In this document: in pieces, positions 58,222 to 64,000 of the stretch | Layout of the letters: the number at the start of each line of letters is the position of its first letter | How positions within the stretch are numbered: the first letter of the stretch is position 1 | Assembly: GCA_964203235.1 (NCBI GenBank) | Contig: CAXNLE010000001.1 | Location: 496,001-560,000, forward strand | Direction of reading: 5' to 3' | DNA length: 64,000 nucleotides | Origin: BACL27 sp964203235 | GTDB lineage: Bacteria; Actinomycetota; Acidimicrobiia; Acidimicrobiales; Ilumatobacteraceae | Notes under the pieces: generated by a model | Told to the model about the DNA's origin: nothing | Seen by the model: only the letters and a program-made list of their open reading frames with translations | Database searches by the model: none | Made by a program: the position numbers and the translations under genes

Positions 58222-59282
58222 TTGCAATTTTGATGGCGGCCGGAGTTGCGATGTTCGCTTCACTGGCGACTACGCGTTTGTTGATGGCGATATTCAAGCG
58301 AATTGGTAAAGGCCAACCAATACTTGGGGCCGAAGATCGTGGTCCGGTTCAGCACATGAGCAAGCAAGGAACACCGACAATGGGTGGCATTGCGATCCTA
58401 TTTTCCGCCGCGTTTGGATGGTTGGTTGCCCACTTAAGAGATGGGCTTCCATTTTCTGATCAATCGATGATCATTTGGGTTTCTGTTTTCGTATTGGCGA
58501 CGATCGGCTTTCTAGATGACTTTCTTAAAGTGCAACGCCAGCACAATCGTGGAATATTCTGGAAAAAGAAGGGCTACATAACATTTGGTATTTGTATTGT
58601 TTTAACTTGGTGGTTGCAGAACGCCACGGGTGTCAGCGAAACACTCTCGTTTACGAGATCTGATCTTCCCGGAATTACATTCACTTGGCCGCTATTTGTG
58701 ATTTGGACGGCGTTAATGGTGTGGGGAACATCAAATGCAGTCAATATCACCGACGGCCTAGATGGTCTCGCTGCTGGTTCAGCGACTTTTGGGTTCGTTG
58801 CTTTTACCGTAATCGGCTACTGGGCGTTTAGAAATCCGAATTTGTACGGCGATGTAATTAACCCGCTTGACCTCGCAGTTCTTTCAGCGGCTTTAGGTGG
58901 AGCGTGCGGCGGATTCTTATGGTGGAACGCTGCACCAGCACGAATTTTTATGGGAGATGTCGGTGCGCTCGGAATCGGTACAGCACTCGGTCTACTCGCT
59001 GTCACAACTAATACTCATTTATTGCTACCAATTATTTGTGGCATCAATGTATTTGAAGCCGGCTCAGTTGCAGTACAGATGGGAGTGTTTAAAGCATCGG
59101 GACGCAAGAAACGATTACTACTCAACTCACCGATACATCACCACTTTGAGCAACTCGGTTGGCCTGAAACCACGGTGATTATTCGCTTTTGGATAATTTC
59201 TGCAATCTGCGTCGCGACTGCGATCGCAATTTTTATTGCCGACTTCACAGACATGCAGAATCTTGCCAGGTTGCGTCGCTGA
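58218..59282 (+). CDS. mraY: Phospho-N-acetylmuramoyl-pentapeptide-transferase
   Basis: MraY attaches phospho-MurNAc-pentapeptide to undecaprenyl phosphate, forming lipid I. The 354-residue polytopic membrane protein has about ten hydrophobic segments and the conserved loops KQGTPTMGGIAIL, GFLDDFLKVQ (DD motif), NAVNITDGLDGLAAG, GDVGALGIGTALG and the histidine motif SPIHHHFEQLG. All catalytic aspartates and the HHH are present. It starts with GTG overlapping murE and ends one base before the MurD start, so coupling continues. Confidence 0.96.
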   Translation: MIAILMAAGVAMFASLATTRLLMAIFKRIGKGQPILGAEDRGPVQHMSKQGTPTMGGIAILFSAAFGWLVAHLRDGLPFSDQSMIIWVSVFVLATIGFLDDFLKVQRQHNRGIFWKKKGYITFGICIVLTWWLQNATGVSETLSFTRSDLPGITFTWPLFVIWTALMVWGTSNAVNITDGLDGLAAGSATFGFVAFTVIGYWAFRNPNLYGDVINPLDLAVLSAALGGACGGFLWWNAAPARIFMGDVGALGIGTALGLLAVTTNTHLLLPIICGINVFEAGSVAVQMGVFKASGRKKRLLLNSPIHHHFEQLGWPETTVIIRFWIISAICVATAIAIFIADFTDMQNLARLRR

Positions 59283-59283
59283 G

Positions 59284-60648
59284 ATGACAACAACGCTTGT
59301 CTACGGCTTAGCAATCGCGGGTCGGGCAGTGGCAAAAGAACTTGTTGCACGCGGTCAATCTGTTGTTCTTGCAGACGATTCGCCCGACGACGCGGCTATT
59401 TCGGCGCATAATCAATTAGCGATCGAACTTGGTGCTCGATTCGTATCAAAGCCAGATGCACAACAACTGCAAGAAATTATTAGTCATGTAGATCAAGTTT
59501 CGCCAGCACCGGGTGTGCCAGAAGAGCATCAAGTCATAAAGTTTTCGAAAACTCAAAATAAGTTCATTGCCTCTGAAATTGAACTCGCATATCAGTTAGA
59601 GCAACTCTCGCCGAATCCGAGACCAATGGTTGCCATCACGGGGACAGATGGCAAGACAACAACAACGCTGATGGCGGCGGCGATTATGAGTGCAGCCGGA
59701 TTGCGCGCAACGGCTGTTGGCAATACTGAACTTCCACTAATTGCATCTTTAAAAAGCGATGCGCAAGCATTTGCGGTTGAATGCTCAAGTTTCAGATTGA
59801 CATATACGAATAAGTTTCGCACGAGTGCATCGGTCTGGCTTAATCTCGCGCCTGATCATTTAGATTGGCACTCATCATTTGATTCGTACAAATCTGCCAA
59901 GGCACAAATGTGGGCGCATCTTCATAGTGATGATGCAGCGGTAGTACCGCAACATGACGAAACTATTCGGACGATCGCCAAACAGAGTGGCGCTCGGGTA
60001 GTTAGTTTCGGGTCAGAGTCTGGCGACTATCACGTGAGCAACGGATTCTTAATTGCGCCAACTGGGCAAATAATGAATGTTTCGGAAATGCGTCGAAGTT
60101 TGCCGCACGACATCACTAATGCCCTTGCTGCAGCGGCAATAACAATCGAAGCTGGCCTTGCAACTAAAAGCGATGTGGCGAATGCGCTCGCTGAATTTGT
60201 GCATGCCCCGCATCGAATCGAATTGGTTGCGACTTCACGGGGTGTCGCTTGGTACAACGATTCAAAAGCAACGAGTCCGCACGCATCAAATGTTGCATTG
60301 CGATCATTTGATTCAATTGTGCTGATCGCTGGTGGCAAGAACAAAGGTCTTGATTTAGATGAGATGGCTTGTCAGCCCAACAGAATGCGGGCCGTAGTTG
60401 CAATTGGTGCTGCACAAAAAGAAATTCAAAGTGCTTTTTCTAAAGTCTGTGAGGTTCGAACGGCAGACTCGATGAATGAAGCGGTTGCGGCAGCAAATGC
60501 TTTGGCAAAAACTGGTGATGTAGTTCTGCTTTCACCAGGTTGCACGAGTTACGACTGGTATGAAAACTATGGGAAGCGCGGCGAAGACTTTACGCGAGAG
60601 GTTAAAGCACTAGTAGAAAGTCTCAATGTGGCCGAGGCGGCTCGATGA
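59284..60648 (+). CDS. murD: UDP-N-acetylmuramoylalanine-D-glutamate ligase
   Basis: MurD adds D-glutamate to UDP-MurNAc-L-alanine. The 454-residue protein has the N-terminal Rossmann domain (VYGLAIAGRAVAKEL), the ATP loop VAITGTDGKTTTTLMA, where GTD replaces the more usual GTN, the AVECSSFRL motif, NLAPDHLDWHSS, WYNDSKATSPHA and the C-terminal LLSPGCTSYDWYENY. The ATG at 59284 directly follows the mraY stop; a longer frame from 59236 overlaps mraY and is not needed. The stop overlaps ftsW by 4 bases. Confidence 0.94.
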   Translation: MTTTLVYGLAIAGRAVAKELVARGQSVVLADDSPDDAAISAHNQLAIELGARFVSKPDAQQLQEIISHVDQVSPAPGVPEEHQVIKFSKTQNKFIASEIELAYQLEQLSPNPRPMVAITGTDGKTTTTLMAAAIMSAAGLRATAVGNTELPLIASLKSDAQAFAVECSSFRLTYTNKFRTSASVWLNLAPDHLDWHSSFDSYKSAKAQMWAHLHSDDAAVVPQHDETIRTIAKQSGARVVSFGSESGDYHVSNGFLIAPTGQIMNVSEMRRSLPHDITNALAAAAITIEAGLATKSDVANALAEFVHAPHRIELVATSRGVAWYNDSKATSPHASNVALRSFDSIVLIAGGKNKGLDLDEMACQPNRMRAVVAIGAAQKEIQSAFSKVCEVRTADSMNEAVAAANALAKTGDVVLLSPGCTSYDWYENYGKRGEDFTREVKALVESLNVAEAAR

Positions 60649-61865
60649 GCACAGCTATTTCAAGTTCAAGTTCAAGTTCAAGTTCAAGTTCAAGTCAAAC
60701 ACAGACTTTGCGTGAACGTCGGCGCGACGTGCTTGAAGACCGCGGCATTACTGTTTCAGGTCGCAGTCAATTGGGTGCGCCGAACGCCACAGTATTTTGG
60801 ATTCTAATCACAGTTCTAAGCCTGATCGCTTTTGGATTAGTGATGGTTCTGTCATCATCTTCAATAGTTGCTCTTAATCGCGGAATGTCTCCTTGGAGAA
60901 TGTTTTTCAAACAATTGATGTGGTCAAGTGTCGGTGTTGTGGGTATGGTGCTTTTTTATTTTTTTCCGCACACGCTTTTACGAAAATTCGTTCTACCTGG
61001 TCTGATATTCGCATTCGGCTTGATGACTCTGCCATTTGCACCAGGTATCGGTGTGAGTACCAATGGCGCTCGTGCATGGGTTGCGATTGGTCCAGTTGGG
61101 TTTCAACCATCCGAGTTTTTAAAATTTGCACTTTTAGTTTATTGTGCCCATTTACTTAGTAAACGTCACAAAAAAGCGTCTGATATGTCCGTAGCAATAA
61201 AGCCAATCTTGCGCGTGTGGATTATTTCTGTTGGATTGTGTCTTGTCCAAAAAGACTTAGGTGCTGCAATTATTCTCACATGCATTGTCTTGACTTTGTT
61301 GTTTATGGCTGGCACACCATTGCGAATTGTTTTTCCGATGTCGCTGATGTCGGTTTTGATTGGTGGACTGTTTACCATGTCAAGTTCGTCAAGACGTAAT
61401 CGTTGGACAGCATTCATGAACTTAGACGAGACAAAGAGTGGATACGGCTATCAGGTTTGGCAATCAATCCTAGCGATTTCAAATGGTGGCATAACTGGTA
61501 CTGGTGCGGGCGCAGGTACCGGCAAGTGGGGTTATGTGCCGCTTGCACATAGCGACTTTATATTCTCAACAATTGCTGAAGAATTCGGATTGATTGGGGT
61601 GAGCATCGTCATTGGAGGATTTTTGATACTTACCCTTTTCGGTTTGCAAGCTAGTAAACGAGCTCCAGACAAATTTACAGCGCTGGTCGCTGGGGGCGTG
61701 ACGATGTGGTTCGGGTTGCAAGCGTGCATCAACATCGGTGGAGTAACTGGCTCGATGCCTGTCACGGGTTTGACGCTTCCACTCATTTCATATGGAGGAA
61801 GTTCACTTCTTGTGTGTATGTCTGCAGCAGGCTTGTTACTGAACATCGCTCGAAATATGGACTGA
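60645..61865 (+). CDS. ftsW: SEDS-family peptidoglycan polymerase FtsW
   Basis: FtsW is the septal glycan-strand polymerase paired with FtsI. The 406-residue protein has about ten membrane helices with ANATVFWILITV first, SSSSIVALNRGMSPWRMFFKQL, GARAWVAIGPVGFQPSEFLKFA, GYGYQVWQSILAISNGGITG and GLTLPLISYGGSSLLVCM, all SEDS signatures. The cytoplasmic N-terminus starts with a run of 12 serines encoded by six TCAAGT repeats (60660-60695). The role as FtsW rather than RodA is from its place in the dcw cluster. Confidence 0.94.
   Translation: MSTAISSSSSSSSSSSSQTQTLRERRRDVLEDRGITVSGRSQLGAPNATVFWILITVLSLIAFGLVMVLSSSSIVALNRGMSPWRMFFKQLMWSSVGVVGMVLFYFFPHTLLRKFVLPGLIFAFGLMTLPFAPGIGVSTNGARAWVAIGPVGFQPSEFLKFALLVYCAHLLSKRHKKASDMSVAIKPILRVWIISVGLCLVQKDLGAAIILTCIVLTLLFMAGTPLRIVFPMSLMSVLIGGLFTMSSSSRRNRWTAFMNLDETKSGYGYQVWQSILAISNGGITGTGAGAGTGKWGYVPLAHSDFIFSTIAEEFGLIGVSIVIGGFLILTLFGLQASKRAPDKFTALVAGGVTMWFGLQACINIGGVTGSMPVTGLTLPLISYGGSSLLVCMSAAGLLLNIARNMD
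60660..60695. repeat. Hexanucleotide microsatellite (TCAAGT)6 in ftsW
   Basis: Six perfect TCAAGT units encode Ser12 near the FtsW N-terminus. Because the unit is a multiple of three, copy-number change would alter tract length without a frameshift. Confidence 0.97.
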
Positions 61866-61887
61866 TTGCTAATCGCAGGTAAAAATC

Positions 61888-64000
61888 TTGGATAAATCAA
61901 ACCATTTAATTTATGCAGTGATCACCGGTGGTGGCACGAGTGGGCATGTGATGCCGGCAATGGCTATCGCTGAACTTCTTGTTGATTCTGGTTATTCGCA
62001 AAATCAGATTCATTTTGTTGGCACATTAAATGGTGTTGAAACAAGACTTGTTCCTCCAACGAAAATCCCGCTAACACTTTTAGATGTGCGCGGTTTTAGA
62101 CGAAATCTTTCATTTACGTCGTTCAAAACGAATCTGTATGCTGCGCTGCTGTTGCGTCGAGCGATCAATAATGCCGTCACTCTTTTGCACATCCTGAAGC
62201 CAGGAGTCGTAATTTCTGTTGGCGGTTATGGAAGTGTTCCTGCAACTCGTGCTGCAGGCCGACTGAAGATACCAGTTGTCACAGTTTCTTACGATCGATT
62301 ACCGGGTCGCGCAACTCGGTTGCAGGCTCGTCGGGCTGCGGCAACTGCTGTGGCCTATTTGCCAACTAAATTACCGAATGCAACTTTGACCGGCGCGCCA
62401 GTGCGTCGCTCGATACGAAACCTAGATATCACATCAACGCGCGATGCTGCTCGCTTGCGATTCGGTTTGCCAAAAACTGGCAAAGTTATTGCAGTAACTG
62501 GGGGCTCGCTGGGCTCAGCATTTCTAAACAAACTCACGCGAGAGTTAGTCGAACTACATCACGATCGTGAAGATCTTTCAATAATACATTTGACGGGCGA
62601 AAGATATTTGAATGCTGATCTGCCGAAACATAAAAATGCAGACGGCATTTTTTATCTCAGGTTGCCAACTACTGATTTTATGCACGATATTTATTCAGCA
62701 AGTGATTTAGTTATATCTCGCGCTGGGGCAAGCACGGTTGCCGAACTGGCAACAGTCGGTCGTGCAAGTGTTCTTATCCCGTGGAAGCAGTCTGCAGACA
62801 ATCACCAACAATTTAATGCTCAGTGGTTAGTCGATTCAGGTGGAGCAATGGTTGTCGACGAAGATGAAGTTTCTCAACAGCAAATTTGTAATGCCGTAAT
62901 TGCGTTGATTGATAATCAAGAGAAATTACTAGCGATGAGCCAGTGCGCGCGCGTGGCTGGCAAGTTGCATCGAGATTCTGGGCTTGTGAAACTAATTTCA
63001 CTGGTCGCTAGCGATAAATCGTCAGACTTAGATTTGACAGTTTTCAGGCTTGATAAAAGGCGCAAAATTCACATTGTTGGCGTGGGCGGGCCAGGAATGT
63101 CGGCGATAGCAACTGTGCTTGCGGAGATGGGTCATGGTGTTTCTGGTAGCGATATCTACGACACTGAAGTAATTGAACGGCTAAGAAAAGTTGGTGTGAA
63201 AATTAATATTGGGCATAACCCTGATGTAGTTACAAACTGTGACCTCGTTACTGGTTCTCCAGCGATACCAAAAAGCAATATTGAATATCAAAAAGCAGCA
63301 AGTTCAAACATTAAAGTTTTGTCTCGAGCCGAGATTCTTTCTGCGATTTGTAGTCTGGCACAAAGTGTTGGCGTGGCAGGGACGCACGGTAAAACTACGA
63401 CGTCATCAATGCTGACGGCGATTCTGATTGAAGCAAAACTCAACCCAAGTTATTTAATTGGCGGTGATGTCAATGACTTTGGTCGAGGCGCATCATGGAC
63501 AGGGAGTGATTTGTTCGTCGTTGAGGCAGATGAAAGCGACTCAACACATCTGCAGTTGCCACTCATGGGTGCAATTTTGACAAATGTTGATATTGATCAC
63601 TTGGATAATTTTCAAACGTTTGATGCAATCCGTGAAAGTTTTAAAGAATTCATTCGCAAAGTCAATGGTCCACGAGTTTTGTGTGTCGACGACCCATACT
63701 GCGCCGAAATCGCCCAACAACTCGGCTCAATTACTTACAGTGCCTCGGTTAGCAATGCGAAAACTGAATCACTTGTGAATGCAGATTTTGTGGCCAGTGA
63801 AATTACGTTTAATAATGGCGCAGCACAATTTACAGTGTCACAAAATATTGCTACCAAAAAAGTATTACTAGGTGAAGTCAACATTCAGCTTCGCGGTATT
63901 CATAATGTTCGCAATGCACTCGGTGCGCTAGTCATGGCAATTAATCTTGGCGCAAGTTTCTCAGAAGCTGCAACGGCTCTTGCAAAGTTCGGTGGTGTTG
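61888..64000 (+). CDS. murG/murC: Fused MurG-MurC protein, incomplete at window end
   Basis: One open frame of at least 704 codons runs from TTG 61888 (AGGT 8 bases upstream) off the window end. Residues 1 to about 375 are MurG, the UDP-GlcNAc transferase forming lipid II: ITGGGTSGHVMPAMAIAEL, SVGGYGSVPATRA, TGGSLGSAFLNK and SRAGASTVAELATVGRASVLIP. From about residue 392 the chain continues as MurC, the UDP-MurNAc-L-alanine ligase: KIHIVGVGGPGMSAIATVL, GVAGTHGKTTTSSM (ATP loop) and VVEADESDSTHL. I read every codon between the domains and found no stop. The usual MurG HEQN-type acceptor motif reads SYDRLPGRA. The MurC C-terminus lies outside the window. A GTG at 61918 is an alternative start. 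Confidence 0.9.
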   Translation, partial: MDKSNHLIYAVITGGGTSGHVMPAMAIAELLVDSGYSQNQIHFVGTLNGVETRLVPPTKIPLTLLDVRGFRRNLSFTSFKTNLYAALLLRRAINNAVTLLHILKPGVVISVGGYGSVPATRAAGRLKIPVVTVSYDRLPGRATRLQARRAAATAVAYLPTKLPNATLTGAPVRRSIRNLDITSTRDAARLRFGLPKTGKVIAVTGGSLGSAFLNKLTRELVELHHDREDLSIIHLTGERYLNADLPKHKNADGIFYLRLPTTDFMHDIYSASDLVISRAGASTVAELATVGRASVLIPWKQSADNHQQFNAQWLVDSGGAMVVDEDEVSQQQICNAVIALIDNQEKLLAMSQCARVAGKLHRDSGLVKLISLVASDKSSDLDLTVFRLDKRRKIHIVGVGGPGMSAIATVLAEMGHGVSGSDIYDTEVIERLRKVGVKINIGHNPDVVTNCDLVTGSPAIPKSNIEYQKAASSNIKVLSRAEILSAICSLAQSVGVAGTHGKTTTSSMLTAILIEAKLNPSYLIGGDVNDFGRGASWTGSDLFVVEADESDSTHLQLPLMGAILTNVDIDHLDNFQTFDAIRESFKEFIRKVNGPRVLCVDDPYCAEIAQQLGSITYSASVSNAKTESLVNADFVASEITFNNGAAQFTVSQNIATKKVLLGEVNIQLRGIHNVRNALGALVMAINLGASFSEAATALAKFGGV

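Overview
The window is a gene-dense bacterial chromosome segment with mid-40s GC by eye, short intergenic gaps and many 1-4 base overlaps between genes. The gene content points to Actinomycetota, most likely the class Acidimicrobiia (an aquatic lineage). The grounds are a WhiB regulator, a DUF3040 protein, an F420-type luciferase-like oxidoreductase, a PimB-like glycosyltransferase, a dcw cluster led by mraZ with an mraW-type structured RNA, and meso-diaminopimelate wall genes (dapA, dapB, MurE with a DNPR motif). The class assignment is inference; no rRNA gene is present to settle it.

Layout. 1-2.7 kb: end of pnp, dapB, a thiol peroxidase with a lysine-rich tail, and a DedA-like membrane protein. 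2.7-8.6 kb: an acyl-CoA ligase, a polar amino acid ABC transporter, a TetR regulator with a visible operator, and a ferritin-like di-iron protein. 8.6-10.0 kb: a one-gene insertion (a methyltransferase) flanked by 54-bp direct repeats copied from the 5' end of dapA. 10.0-17.9 kb: dapA, a short RNase J, ftsK, rimO, pgsA and cinA. 18-22.8 kb: a BMP-type nucleoside-like ABC transporter with two tetraloop hairpins between the binding protein and the ATPase. 22.8-29.1 kb: a saccharopine-dehydrogenase-like enzyme, an F420 enzyme, PBP1A, a zinc-ribbon protein, a membrane protein and RNase P RNA (minus strand). 29.1-35.1 kb (minus): two ferritin-like proteins and a glycerol/glycerol-3-phosphate group (FGGY kinase, AGPS-like flavoenzyme, GlpD). 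35.2-38.2 kb: a Fur/PerR regulator with a palindromic operator, rubrerythrin, an Fe-S oxidoreductase and DUF3501. 38.4-52.4 kb: whiB, trpD, thrB, queG, a glycosyltransferase, two ROK kinases, glpK, a SuhB-like phosphatase, dinB, an acyl-CoA dehydrogenase, an HNH nuclease and a lipoate ligase. 52.4-64 kb: the division and cell-wall cluster mraZ-rsmH-ftsL-ftsI-murE-mraY-murD-ftsW-murG/murC.

How the genes fit together. dapA, dapB and MurE supply and use meso-diaminopimelate. MraY, MurD, MurG/MurC, FtsW, FtsI and PBP1A build peptidoglycan. PNPase, RNase J and RNase P RNA handle RNA processing. Tpx, rubrerythrin with its Fe-S partners, and a Fur-family regulator form a peroxide-defence set. Two glycerol kinases with GlpD and a GlpC-like protein point to glycerol-3-phosphate use.

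Most notable observations: (1) the direct-repeat-flanked methyltransferase insertion that captured the dapA promoter and start; (2) an in-frame MurG-MurC fusion running off the window end, with murF missing between murE and mraY; (3) a binding protein and permease lying in one reading frame separated only by TAA, with no standard start codon for 44 codons; (4) a thiol peroxidase with a histone-H1-like tail; (5) back-to-back UUCG and GAAA tetraloop hairpins; (6) a recurrent leaderless promoter pattern, a -10 hexamer placed 6-7 bases before the start codon.
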